DNA of 64,000 nt, from contig OZ244919.1 in the NCBI GenBank assembly GCA_965221845.1, positions 3,348,001 through 3,412,000 of the forward strand, given 5' to 3'. The translations under genes were made by a program, and so were the position numbers. This DNA is from JAJEFO01 sp965221845 (lineage in GTDB: Bacteria > Pseudomonadota > Alphaproteobacteria > Rhodobacterales > Rhodobacteraceae). The notes beneath the pieces are model-generated. The model made no database searches. It was given only the letters and a program-made list of their open reading frames with translations, and was not told the DNA's origin. Positions 17,256-26,123 of this stretch are shown here, piece by piece (positions within the stretch are counted from its first letter, which is position 1; every line of letters starts with the position of its first letter).

Positions 17256-18872
17256 TCATGCGGGCTCGGCCCTGACCTCGAGAATGTTGCGGGCCTCGCG
17301 CCCGCAGGCCACGGCGACCAGATGCACGGCCTGCCCGCGATAGCGGTTCGCGTAGCCCCGGTCCCGCATCTGCGCGAGCGCCTTCTCGAGCACGGCCTGC
17401 GCGCCTTCCGCGCCTTCGGCCATCTTGAGCTCGAGGACGAACACCTCGTCTCCCAGCGGCACCGCCATGTCCGCGCGCCCGTGGCTCGTGGCCTCCTCGG
17501 CCCGGACGTCCGCGCCGGTCGCGCGGAAGCACATGTGCAGCAGGCTCGCGTACCAGGCCTCGTAGCGCGCAAGGTCGCCCGTCGCGTGCCACTGGTAGGG
17601 GATCCCCGACAGCCAGGCCCCGAGCCGCTCGGCGAAGCCGGTGAAGTCATGCGCCTCGAGCAGGGCGCGCAGGGTCCGCCCCTCGTCAAGCGGCACCCGG
17701 TCCTGCGCGTCGAGATGCGCCAGAAGCTGGTCGTTCAGGCTCAGCTTCACCTCCAGGTTGGGGTAGTCCAGCCTGCAGAAGGTCCGGTGCCCCTCCCGGC
17801 GCTCCTCCGCGATGGTCAGGTAGCCGGTCTGGAACAGCAGCGCCTCGGCGCCGATGTCGTCCACGTCGAACCTCGACAGCAGCGACATCTCCGCCGTCCG
17901 CCCCTCCAGCTCCATCGGGCTGACCGACCGCGCCTTCAGCGTCTCGAACAGGAACGCCGGCGAGCCGGTCTCGAACCAGTGCGGCCGGAACTCCCGGCTG
18001 TCCAGCAGCAGCAGCACGTCGTAGGGGTTGTAGACCCGTTCGCCGCCCCGCCAGTGGTAGCCGTTGTACCACTTGCGGACCTCGTCGCGGTCCAGCCCCT
18101 CGAGCTCGGCCCCGAACACCCGGTCCAGGTCCTCCTCCGTGTAGCCGCAGACCGTGGCGAAGCGCGGGTCGAGGCTGACGTCCCTCAGGTTGTTGAGGCC
18201 CGAGAAGAGGCTCACCCTGGAGAACATGCTGACGCCGGTGACGAAGGTGAAGCGGACGTGCGCGGCGCTGTCCTTGACGATGCCGTAGAAGCCGCGGAGG
18301 TAGTCGCGGTTGGCCCGCGCGAGCGCCGGGTCGTGCAGCGCGTCGAGGATCGGCTTGTCGTACTCGTCCACGAGGACGACCACCCTACGCCCGGCGGTCC
18401 GGTGCAGGTGGTAGATGACCTTCTGGAGCCGTTCGGGACCGGCGCCCGCGGCACTGGCTGGATCAAGCCCGGCGGAATGCCCGATCAGCTCCAGCTGCGC
18501 AAGGACGCTGCGTTCCAGGTCCTGCGGTTCGTTGTACTTCCCGCCAAAGCTGAGGCGGAGCACCGGGTGCGTGGCCGTCCAGTCCCAGCGGGGGTGGATG
18601 TCCAGCCCCTCGAACAGCGCCTCGCGGCCCTCGAACAGCGCCTTGATCGTGTCCACCAGCAGGCTCTTGCCGAACCGGCGGGGCCGGGAGAGGAAGTACT
18701 GGCGGCCGCCGTCCACCAGCTGCCGGATGAGCGGGGTCTTGTCGACGTAACGGAAGCCTTCGCTCCGGATCGTCTCGAAGTCCTGGATCCCTATGGGAAG
18801 GCGGCTCACTGGAACTCTCCTTCCGTCACTTTCAGCACGATCCGCATCGGGAAGCAAACGCAGGCCTTCCGT
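17239..18872 (-). repeat. Direct repeat, copy 1 (1634 bp)
   Basis: Matches 19066-20699 in the same orientation at a constant offset of 1827 bp. By eye it is identical except for an internal block, 18409-18533, that is unrelated to its counterpart at 20236-20360. The repeat contains a whole nuclease-like gene plus its ribosome binding site. Confidence 0.9.
17256..18809 (-). CDS. AAA-ATPase-like / PD-(D/E)XK nuclease-family protein, copy 1
   Basis: 517 residues. N-terminal AAA-ATPase-like domain (PF09820 type): RLPIGIQDFETIRSEGFRYV DKT, a P-loop-like PRRFGKSLLVDTIK at about residues 45-58, Walker B VVVLVDEYDKPILDALHD, then FVTGVSMFS and WYNGYHW. The C-terminus is a PD-(D/E)XK-like domain (PDDEXK_9 type): GRADMAVPLGDEVFVLELKM. 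The family is widespread, often in many copies, with no firm function. GTG start at 18809 is preferred because GGAAGGAG lies 7 bp upstream and the third copy starts at the same place with ATG. Residues about 93-134 differ completely from copy 2. Confidence 0.88.
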   Translation of the reverse strand: MSRLPIGIQDFETIRSEGFRYVDKTPLIRQLVDGGRQYFLSRPRRFGKSLLVDTIKALFEGREALFEGLDIHPRWDWTATHPVLRLSFGGKYNEPQDLERSVLAQLELIGHSAGLDPASAAGAGPERLQKVIYHLHRTAGRRVVVLVDEYDKPILDALHDPALARANRDYLRGFYGIVKDSAAHVRFTFVTGVSMFSRVSLFSGLNNLRDVSLDPRFATVCGYTEEDLDRVFGAELEGLDRDEVRKWYNGYHWRGGERVYNPYDVLLLLDSREFRPHWFETGSPAFLFETLKARSVSPMELEGRTAEMSLLSRFDVDDIGAEALLFQTGYLTIAEERREGHRTFCRLDYPNLEVKLSLNDQLLAHLDAQDRVPLDEGRTLRALLEAHDFTGFAERLGAWLSGIPYQWHATGDLARYEAWYASLLHMCFRATGADVRAEEATSHGRADMAVPLGDEVFVLELKMAEGAEGAQAVLEKALAQMRDRGYANRYRGQAVHLVAVACGREARNILEVRAEPA

Positions 18873-19065
18873 CCTTCCGTCGCGGGGCGCGCCCCACCCT
18901 CCCGAAACGCCCCCATGCGGGCCGGACGCGTGCCGTGGAGGGACTCCCCGGGGACGGTCTTCGCGCGCGCGGGCGGCCGGAAGCGGTCCGCGTTCGCGGC
19001 CGCCATGGCCCGGGACGGTCTTCGCGCGCGCGGCCGGCCGGGGCGTCAGCGTTCCCGTGAAGCCG
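18810..19065. repeat. Spacer between nuclease copies, carrying a dispersed repeat
   Basis: Positions 18874-19081 match 27530-27676 closely (shared blocks such as CGCGGGGCGCGCCCCACCCT and GAAGCCGGCGGCGCCCCGGG). Here the unit is longer by about 60 bp because a short internal block (GGGACGGTCTTCGCGCGCGC, seen near 18951 and 19012) is duplicated. No gene is seen in it. Confidence 0.75.
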
Positions 19066-20699
19066 GCGGCGCCCCGGGCGGTTCATGCGGGCTCGGCCCT
19101 GACCTCGAGAATGTTGCGGGCCTCGCGCCCGCAGGCCACGGCGACCAGATGCACGGCCTGCCCGCGATAGCGGTTCGCGTAGCCCCGGTCCCGCATCTGC
19201 GCGAGCGCCTTCTCGAGCACGGCCTGCGCGCCTTCCGCGCCTTCGGCCATCTTGAGCTCGAGGACGAACACCTCGTCTCCCAGCGGCACCGCCATGTCCG
19301 CGCGCCCGTGGCTCGTGGCCTCCTCGGCCCGGACGTCCGCGCCGGTCGCGCGGAAGCACATGTGCAGCAGGCTCGCGTACCAGGCCTCGTAGCGCGCAAG
19401 GTCGCCCGTCGCGTGCCACTGGTAGGGGATCCCCGACAGCCAGGCCCCGAGCCGCTCGGCGAAGCCGGTGAAGTCATGCGCCTCGAGCAGGGCGCGCAGG
19501 GTCCGCCCCTCGTCAAGCGGCACCCGGTCCTGCGCGTCGAGATGCGCCAGAAGCTGGTCGTTCAGGCTCAGCTTCACCTCCAGGTTGGGGTAGTCCAGCC
19601 TGCAGAAGGTCCGGTGCCCCTCCCGGCGCTCCTCCGCGATGGTCAGGTAGCCGGTCTGGAACAGCAGCGCCTCGGCGCCGATGTCGTCCACGTCGAACCT
19701 CGACAGCAGCGACATCTCCGCCGTCCGCCCCTCCAGCTCCATCGGGCTGACCGACCGCGCCTTCAGCGTCTCGAACAGGAACGCCGGCGAGCCGGTCTCG
19801 AACCAGTGCGGCCGGAACTCCCGGCTGTCCAGCAGCAGCAGCACGTCGTAGGGGTTGTAGACCCGTTCGCCGCCCCGCCAGTGGTAGCCGTTGTACCACT
19901 TGCGGACCTCGTCGCGGTCCAGCCCCTCGAGCTCGGCCCCGAACACCCGGTCCAGGTCCTCCTCCGTGTAGCCGCAGACCGTGGCGAAGCGCGGGTCGAG
20001 GCTGACGTCCCTCAGGTTGTTGAGGCCCGAGAAGAGGCTCACCCTGGAGAACATGCTGACGCCGGTGACGAAGGTGAAGCGGACGTGCGCGGCGCTGTCC
20101 TTGACGATGCCGTAGAAGCCGCGGAGGTAGTCGCGGTTGGCCCGCGCGAGCGCCGGGTCGTGCAGCGCGTCGAGGATCGGCTTGTCGTACTCGTCCACGA
20201 GGACGACCACCCTACGCCCGGCGGTCCGGTGCAGGCGGTGCAGGATGTTGCGCAGGCGTCTTGGGCCGGTATCGGATGCCGGGGCGGGAGCGAGGCCATG
20301 TTCCCGCTCGACGCCTTCCAGCTGTTCGACGATGTCCCCTTCGATCTCTTCCGGCGCGCCGTACTTCCCGCCAAAGCTGAGGCGGAGCACCGGGTGCGTG
20401 GCCGTCCAGTCCCAGCGGGGGTGGATGTCCAGCCCCTCGAACAGCGCCTCGCGGCCCTCGAACAGCGCCTTGATCGTGTCCACCAGCAGGCTCTTGCCGA
20501 ACCGGCGGGGCCGGGAGAGGAAGTACTGGCGGCCGCCGTCCACCAGCTGCCGGATGAGCGGGGTCTTGTCGACGTAACGGAAGCCTTCGCTCCGGATCGT
20601 CTCGAAGTCCTGGATCCCTATGGGAAGGCGGCTCACTGGAACTCTCCTTCCGTCACTTTCAGCACGATCCGCATCGGGAAGCAAACGCAGGCCTTCCGT
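19066..20699 (-). repeat. Direct repeat, copy 2 (1634 bp)
   Basis: Second member of the tandem duplication with 17239-18872. The breakpoints are sharp: after CAGGCCTTCCGT the two copies diverge at 18873 and 20700. Confidence 0.9.
19083..20636 (-). CDS. AAA-ATPase-like / PD-(D/E)XK nuclease-family protein, copy 2
   Basis: 517 residues, same length, start (GTG after GGAAGGAG) and domains as copy 1, and identical to it by eye outside residues about 93-134. In that window this copy reads GAPEEIEGDIVEQLEGVERE ... DTGPRRLRN, like the third copy at 36-38 kb, whereas copy 1 reads NEPQDLERSVLAQLELIGHS. The segment lies between the P-loop and Walker B and may be a specificity or partner-binding module (inference). 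Upstream, an open frame extends to 20822, but no second start has a ribosome binding site. Confidence 0.88.
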   Translation of the reverse strand: MSRLPIGIQDFETIRSEGFRYVDKTPLIRQLVDGGRQYFLSRPRRFGKSLLVDTIKALFEGREALFEGLDIHPRWDWTATHPVLRLSFGGKYGAPEEIEGDIVEQLEGVEREHGLAPAPASDTGPRRLRNILHRLHRTAGRRVVVLVDEYDKPILDALHDPALARANRDYLRGFYGIVKDSAAHVRFTFVTGVSMFSRVSLFSGLNNLRDVSLDPRFATVCGYTEEDLDRVFGAELEGLDRDEVRKWYNGYHWRGGERVYNPYDVLLLLDSREFRPHWFETGSPAFLFETLKARSVSPMELEGRTAEMSLLSRFDVDDIGAEALLFQTGYLTIAEERREGHRTFCRLDYPNLEVKLSLNDQLLAHLDAQDRVPLDEGRTLRALLEAHDFTGFAERLGAWLSGIPYQWHATGDLARYEAWYASLLHMCFRATGADVRAEEATSHGRADMAVPLGDEVFVLELKMAEGAEGAQAVLEKALAQMRDRGYANRYRGQAVHLVAVACGREARNILEVRAEPA

Positions 20700-20837
20700 T
20701 GATGCCGCAGCAGTTTCCGCTAGATTTTCTTTTCGTTCATTATCAGCCGGTTGCGCGGGCGCTCCGAACTCCTTTTCGTAGACTTTCGCCCCGGACCGGC
20801 GATACTGCGGCAAAACAGGCAAAGCCGAGCGGTCAAA

Positions 20838-22250
20838 TGTCCTCCAGGGATTCCTTCCGAAAGCATCTGTCGCTGCCCGGGATGCTCCGTGCGGTGCGCG
20901 CGTGTTTCGACCGCATCGCCGATCCGACCGTCACGCATGTCATCAGCCTCTCCGACTGCCTGATGTCGGGCCTGGCCGTGTTCTCCCTCAAGATCCCGTC
21001 GCTGCTGCAGTTCGACACGCAGGCGCGCGGCGGCGGGGGCCGACGGGCCGGAGCGCGCCGAGGCAGTGGTGTTCGACACGCAGGCGCGCGGCGGCGGGGA
21101 CCCGGTGCTGGCGCGGAACCTCCGCAATCCCTTCGGCGCGGCGCGGGCACCGTCGGACACATGGATGCGCCAGCGGCGCGACGGGGTCGACCCCCGCGGC
21201 CTGCGCCGCTGCTTCACGCGGATCCATGCCGCCCTGCAGCGCGGCAGGGTGCTGGAGTGCTGGACGGTGTTCGGCGGCCATCTCCTGATCTCTGTCGACG
21301 GCACCGGATGCCATTCCTCCCACAGCGTCAGCTGCCGCAACTGCTGCGTGAAGAACCATCGCGACGGGTCGAATACATACTGCCATCAGATGCCCTCGGG
21401 GCGTCGATCGTCCACCCCGACCACGCCGAGGTGCTGCCGCTGGCGCCGGATCCGACACGAAAAGAGGACGGGTCGTCAAGGAACGACTGCGAGCGCAACG
21501 CCGCGAAGCGTTTCCCTGACGATCTTCGCCGGGAGCACCCGCACATGAGGGCGGTCATCGTGGAGGACGGGCTTTCGTCCAACGGACCGCACGTCAGCCT
21601 GCTGAAGGAAAAGGGTTGCCGCTCGTCCTCGGCGCGAAGCCGGGCGACCACGAGCTGCTGTTCAGCTGGTTCGAGGCCAGCGACACGAGAGAGGCATGGG
21701 AGAGGCGCGACAGGAAAGCCGGCACCGTCCAGAGGTTCGAGCGGGACCGCGGACTGCCGACCGACGACGCGAACTTCGACCTCAGGGTCAACATGCTGAA
21801 ATGCGGGGAGACCGACACGAAAGGGGGGGGGGGGAGACGATGACGTTCTCGTGGGTCACCGACCTCCCGCCCGGACGGGACACGGTGATGTCCGTCATGC
21901 GGTGCGGCCGCCGCCGGCGGGCGATCGAGAACGAGACGTTCCAGACACTGAAGGCAAGGGATCCGTACAGGTTCGAGCATGATTTCGGCCATGGCCGCGA
22001 CCATCTGGCGGACGTCTTCATGACGCTTGCCATGCTCGCGTTCCTGATCGACGCGGGTCGCAGCAGCACTGCTGCCCGCTGTTCGGCAGGGCGCGGCGGC
22101 ACCAGAAGCGCAACCTCTGCCTGTGGAACAGGCTGCGCAGCCTGTTCCAGAACTTCGTCATCCCGGACTGGCGGATCCTGTATCTCGCAATGTCCCGGGA
22201 AATGGGGGAAACCCGAACTCTCCGAAACGCTCCCCGCCGGACCGTAGCCG
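20838..22250 (+). pseudogene. DDE transposase (IS4/ISNCY-like), degenerate
   Basis: Fragments of one transposase appear in successive frames: LSDCLMSGLAVFSLKIPSLL, then RGRVLECWTVFGGHLLISVD GTG, HPDHAEVLPLAPDP, NDCERNAAKRFPDDLRREHP, VIVEDGLSSNGPHVSLLKE, LGAKPGDHELLF, FSWVTDLPPGRDTVMSVMRC and IENETFQTLKARDPYRFEHD FGHG. The DGTG, VEDG and IENETF blocks supply DDE-type residues. At least four frame changes, a 62-bp internal duplication (TTCGACACGCAGGCGCGCGG at about 21011 and 21072) and a G12 run at 21823-21834 show it is dead. Exact IS family assignment is uncertain. Confidence 0.7.
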
Positions 22251-22621
22251 CCCGGCCCACGCCCGAACCACCCCGATCCCGCCCTTCGCCGAATCCCCTT
22301 TTCTGAAACCGGGCAGCCGCCCGGCCGTCAGCTGTGCGCATCCGGAACGCCCGCCCCGTGAAGTGCGACCGAAACGGCGGTCAGCCAGCCGGCGGATCCG
22401 TTAGCGGGAACTGCTGCCGATGCCGCCAGGGGTGTTGACGCCGGGTGCCTGGTGTGGCATGGCATTCATGGAAAGGCAGTGGCCTCATGTCGAGACCGCA
22501 GTTCGTGGACTCACGCCTACGCGGACTGGTGGTAAGGCGGGGTTTAATCTGGACGAGCCCTGAAGAAAACCGCGGGACCGCGGAGTTTTGCGAGAGCCAA
22601 GGCAAACGACAGGAACACACA
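22251..22621. other. Non-coding region upstream of the beta-helix gene
   Basis: The first part is likely the eroded 3' end of the preceding transposase element. From about 22400 it becomes less GC-rich. No gene or clear promoter is recognised; the stretch 22445-22621 is open but has no conserved features. Confidence 0.35.
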
Positions 22622-23377
22622 ATGCCACGACGGACGATGACACTAGCCACTGTACTTGCGTTCGCACTCACGGGCGGAAAGGCGGGAGCCTGGTGCCAGG
22701 ACGGAGAATTTCGTGGGCATCATCCGAATGGTGGCGGACAGGTGGCCAGCACGGCCAAGGTGGCCGGCGACGCATACATCGGCAAGGATGCCAGGATTTG
22801 CGGGACTGCTGCAATCTCCGGCAATGTCGTTGTCCGAAAAGCATCTGTCAGTGACAGTGCGCATGTGTCCGGCAATGCAAGAATACTTGGCGAATCAACC
22901 GACGTCACGAGAGTGGAAGGCGCGGCCTCGGTTTCCGGCAATGCCGTTATTCGGGGGGCAGATGTATATATCGGTGGAACGTCCCATGTTTCCGGAAACG
23001 CACGCATAATCGGAAGCGGCAGCGAGATCGGGGCAATATACATCACTGATGGCGCAAGAGTGTTCGGAAACGCGAAAATCCGTCGTGGCGCCCAGGTCAA
23101 GGGGGCCGCGAAAGTTTACGGCGACGCCGTTGTTGGGAGCGATATGGTTGCGAGTATCGTTTCAGACAATGCCGAAGTTTACGGAAATGCGGTCGTCCTT
23201 TATTCCAAGATTCTAGGCAACGGGAAGGTGAACTGCGGCCGCTGGATTGGCACCATCGTCACCACCGACCGGACGGGCCAGTGCGGGAAGAACGGCAACG
23301 ATTCAACGGGCGGCCGGGCGAACCGCGGCGACCAGCTCAGCAACCCGATCGATCCGGGAAACACCGAGTCGAACTGA
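22622..23377 (+). CDS. Secreted beta-helix repeat protein (YdcK/hexapeptide-like)
   Basis: 251 residues. A signal peptide (MPRRTMTLATVLAFALTGGK AGAW) is followed by about a dozen degenerate repeats such as AHVSGNARI, ASVSGNAVI, SHVSGNARI, ARVFGNAKI, AKVYGDAVV and AEVYGNAVV. This alternating small-hydrophobic pattern builds left-handed beta-helices, as in YdcK-like or polymer-forming proteins. The Asn/Gly-rich C-terminus (GKNGNDSTGGRANRG) is low complexity. The start was chosen for the signal peptide and AGGAA 6 bp upstream. Base composition is lower in GC than the neighbours and it sits between transposon remnants, so it was probably acquired. Function unknown; a surface or structural role is likely. 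Confidence 0.75.
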   Translation: MPRRTMTLATVLAFALTGGKAGAWCQDGEFRGHHPNGGGQVASTAKVAGDAYIGKDARICGTAAISGNVVVRKASVSDSAHVSGNARILGESTDVTRVEGAASVSGNAVIRGADVYIGGTSHVSGNARIIGSGSEIGAIYITDGARVFGNAKIRRGAQVKGAAKVYGDAVVGSDMVASIVSDNAEVYGNAVVLYSKILGNGKVNCGRWIGTIVTTDRTGQCGKNGNDSTGGRANRGDQLSNPIDPGNTESN

Positions 23378-23385
23378 TTCGCCAC

Positions 23386-23700
23386 ATCCTTCCTGTTCGT
23401 CGCATCGTCTGTCCCTCCGTCAATTGCGTCGAATCGGAGGAAACCGTCGATGACGGCGCGCAATTCCGAAAGCGTCTCGCGCGGCAGCCGCGGGGTGTCG
23501 CGTATCGCAAGCAGCCCGGCATCCGCACGGGTCATCCATTCCGGAACGGCCAGCGGGCTTCCGTCATGCAATCGCACAAGCAGGCTTGCCCCGTTCGGCG
23601 TGGGACGACGCGAGACCAGCTCCGCCTGCGTGCCGACAAGAGGATGAAACCGGTACCGGATCGTCGGCCGGGACGGCCGGTTGTGGGCATTGTGACGCTG
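23386..23700 (-). pseudogene. Small transposon-associated protein fragment (DUF5372-like)
   Basis: The minus-strand frame reads RYRFHPLVGTQAELVSRRP, then LLVRLHDGSPLAVPEWMTRA, DTPRLPRETLSELRAVIDGF. A HPL.G motif followed by a short beta-rich domain resembles small proteins encoded beside transposase genes (DUF5372-type; family name from memory). No start codon is visible before the IstB remnant, and the frame runs on into the antisense of the beta-helix gene, so it is a fragment. Confidence 0.45.
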
Positions 23701-24142
23701 CCTTGCCCGGATCCGGCAAGACGTTCCTCGTCTGCGCGCTGGCGCACCAGGCCTGCCGCCAGAGGCTCTCCGCGCCCTGCCGCCGCGTCCCCGAGCTGGT
23801 CTCGGCGCTCGCCCGCGCGCGCGCGACGGGGAGCTTCACGAGCGGCTGACGCGCCGCCTCGCCAAGGTCTCGCTTCTCGTGCTTGACGACCGGGGCCTGC
23901 AGGGCTTCTCCGCCGAGGGTCGCCGGGACCTTCTGGAGATCGTCGAGCAGCGCTGCGGACGCAAGTCCATCGTGATCGCCAGCCAGATCCCGACGGACCG
24001 CTGGCCCGGGACGGTCGGGGAGCCGACGATCGCGGACGCCGTGCTCGACCGCATCGTCCGCAACGCCTGCCGCATCGAACTGACCGGCGAGTCCCGGCGC
24101 AAGAGGCACGCCCCGCCGCCGCCGGACGGCAGCGGGGCCTGA
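23692..24142 (+). pseudogene. istB: IS21-family helper ATPase IstB, remnant
   Basis: Two frames carry IstB sequence: LPGSGKTFLVCALAHQACRQ (Walker A region, frame ending about 23849), then VLDDRGLQGFSAEGRRDLLE, CGRKSIVIASQIPTDRWPG and IADAVLDRIVRNACRIELTG ESRRKR (Walker B, sensor and C-terminus, 23877-24142). IstB assists the IS21 transposase IstA, which is absent. The N-terminus is missing and at least one frameshift separates the two parts. Confidence 0.85.
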
Positions 24143-24146
24143 GGGG

Positions 24147-24165
24147 GCGCCGGCTTCGCCGGCGC
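24147..24165 (+). terminator. GC hairpin at end of istB remnant
   Basis: GCGCCGGC-TTC-GCCGGCGC forms a perfect 8-bp stem with a UUCG-type cap just after the istB stop. No T-run follows, so termination is only a suggestion. Confidence 0.4.
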
Positions 24166-24601
24166 ACAGGGGCGTCTGCGGCGCCGGGGGAATGATCCTG
24201 ATTCCCGGAAACGCGCGGCGGCCGTGCCTTGTGGAGGGCCGCCGCGTTCCAGCCTTGAATGCCAGAAATGGCTCGACTGCGCTCGCAAGGGGCCGGCCTC
24301 CGGCCAGCCCGCCGGAACCGGAAAGAGGAGAACCAGCTCACGCATCAAGCGGAGAGAGGCAGCGCGCTTCGCGCGGGCCGCCGCCGTCAGGTGCGGCAGG
24401 ATCCGCCGCCAGATGTGGTAAGACTCGCCGTCAAGTGGTCGAGATTTAGCGGCGCAACGCCTGGAGATCTCCATTTTCCGGCCAAAGATATAATCTCCTC
24501 TGTGATCCAGAGGCTTCCGCATCTGAAGCGGGTTTGCCTGTAGCTATGTGAATGATACTGAACCTCAGAGCACAGGTCCAGAAGTTGGTGGTTTAATATC
24601 A
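24166..24601. other. Non-coding region before the AbiE genes
   Basis: No gene recognised. The segment is GC-rich to about 24430, then clearly more AT-rich up to the AbiEi start, where the operon promoter should be. An Arg-rich open frame on the minus strand has no recognisable motif. Confidence 0.35.
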
Positions 24602-25219
24602 ATGCCCAAGGGCAAGACGCAACGCGACTGCGCTTTTGAGATGCTCCGAGATCAGGGCATCGTGCGGCTCTCCGAATTCAAAGCGGCCGGCATCACGGCG
24701 GCGACCATCGGCAGAATGCGCCAGGATGGGGACGTGCTGCGTCTCGCCCGCGGCCTGTATCAACTTCCGGACGCGCTGCTGGACATAAACCACAGTCTCG
24801 CAGAAGCGGCGAAACGCGTTCCGAAGGGAGTGGTCTGCCTCACCTCAGCGTTGGCATTTCACGAGCTCACGGATCAACTGCCTCGATCGGTCTGGCTCGC
24901 CATCGGGAAGAATGGCTGGTCTCCAACAGACGATGAGACAAGCCTGCGGATTGTTCGGTTTACAGACAAACTTCTGAAAGAAGGTGTCGAGACGACATCA
25001 ATCGAAGGTGTGCCAGTGAAAGTCTTCGGCGTCGCGAAGACAATTGCTGACTGCTTTCGGCATCGACGCTCCGTTGGTCAATCGGCGGCGCTCGAAGGCC
25101 TTCAGGAAGCGATGCGACAACGCAAGGCCACACCGGCAGAAATCGCGAAGTCGGCGGCCCATGGCGGCGTTTCGACAGTTGTTCGCCCTTATCTCGAAGC
25201 GCTGACGGCGAATGGCTAA
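24602..25219 (+). CDS. abiEi: AbiEi-family antitoxin / viral-defence transcriptional regulator
   Basis: 205 residues. The N-terminal winged-helix region (FEMLRDQGIVRLSEFKAAGI TAATIGRM, then GDVLRLARGLYQLPD) matches type IV antitoxins of the AbiEi family. The C-terminal half has VCLTSALAFHELTDQLP and GVAKTIADCFRHRRSVG, also conserved. These proteins repress the bicistronic abiE operon and counter the nucleotidyltransferase toxin AbiEii. The start at MPKGKTQRD is preferred over 24548 because the extra 18 residues are not conserved-looking. It overlaps the toxin gene by 8 bp. Confidence 0.85.
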   Translation: MPKGKTQRDCAFEMLRDQGIVRLSEFKAAGITAATIGRMRQDGDVLRLARGLYQLPDALLDINHSLAEAAKRVPKGVVCLTSALAFHELTDQLPRSVWLAIGKNGWSPTDDETSLRIVRFTDKLLKEGVETTSIEGVPVKVFGVAKTIADCFRHRRSVGQSAALEGLQEAMRQRKATPAEIAKSAAHGGVSTVVRPYLEALTANG

Positions 25220-26103
25220 AGAGATCGAGAATATGGGTGCCTCGGTGCGCGCGCGGCTGCTCAACGTCAGCAAAGAACGCAGACAAGACTATCAACTCAT
25301 CCTGACTCGCTATGCCAATGAGCGTTTTCTCTGCCGGCTGGCACAATCGGAACATGCTGGTCGCTTCGTTCTAAAAGGCGCAGTTCTTTTGATGACATGG
25401 TTCGACGAACCATTTCGCGGCACCCGTGATGTTGACCTGCTTGGGTACGGCGATCCCAATCCGGCGGCGGTGCTGGACGTCTTCCAAGATATCCTGGCCC
25501 GAGAGGGACATGATGGAGTGCGTTTCGACGCGAAAGGAGCCGAAATCGGTCGCATACGCAAAGACACGGAAATATGGAGGACTGCGGATCAAAGCCACGG
25601 CTGACGTCGGCGGTGCGCGCGTTCCTATCAGCATCGATGTGGGGTTCGGGGACGCCACCGAGCCGCAACCAGAGGAGCTAACGGTTCCGGGTTTGCTCGG
25701 CATGCCGCCTGCCAAGCTGCGCGGCTACGCCCGAGAAACGGTAATCGCCGAGAAGTTCCAGGCCATGGTTGCCCTTGGCCTGACGAATGCCCGGATCAAG
25801 GACTACTATGATGTTTGGTTGCTCAGCCAATGGTTTGAGTTCGATGAGGGTGAATTGGCGCACGCGACAGCGGCAACCTTCGAGCGCCGCGGAACGGATG
25901 TTCCGGCTGAGACGCCAGACGGCCTCACGTCGGCTTTTAGTGAAGACGAGGCCAAGCAGCGACAATGGGAGGCCTTAGTCAGGGATGTGTCATTTGAGCC
26001 AGGCTCGCTTCAGGACGTCGTCGCGGAGCTTTCTGGATTTCTAATGCCCGCAGCAGAGACTGCGGCGAACACGCGATCAGAACGGAAATCTGATGGACGA
26101 TGA
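25212..26103 (+). pseudogene. abiEii: AbiEii-family nucleotidyltransferase toxin, frameshifted
   Basis: The first frame (25212 to about 25570) has RFVLKGAVLLMTWFDEPFRG TRDVDLL, the nucleotidyltransferase signature (KGAV...R.T.D.DL). The second (about 25572-26103) continues with YGGLRIKATADVGGARVPIS IDVGFGDA, GYARETVIAEKFQAMVALG and RIKDYYDVWLLS. Combined length of about 296 residues fits AbiEii toxins, which modify RNA to stop growth on phage infection. The break is at GAA ATA TGG AGG: a single-base change restores GAA-A-TAT-GGA. As written only a truncated toxin is made. Confidence 0.85.
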
Positions 26104-26123
26104 GAGAGGAGGAACAAGCAAGT

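Noticed and set aside
19028..19081. Possible CRISPR-like or short tandem repeat between the nuclease copies
   Set aside because: Only two irregular copies of a GC-rich block, no regular spacers, no cas genes anywhere in the window.
16851..20702. Very long plus-strand open frame (about 1280 codons) across the catabolic operon and nuclease copies
   Set aside because: It is antisense to genes with clear family motifs, contains the tandem repeat twice, and has no domain pattern; long antisense frames are expected at this GC content.
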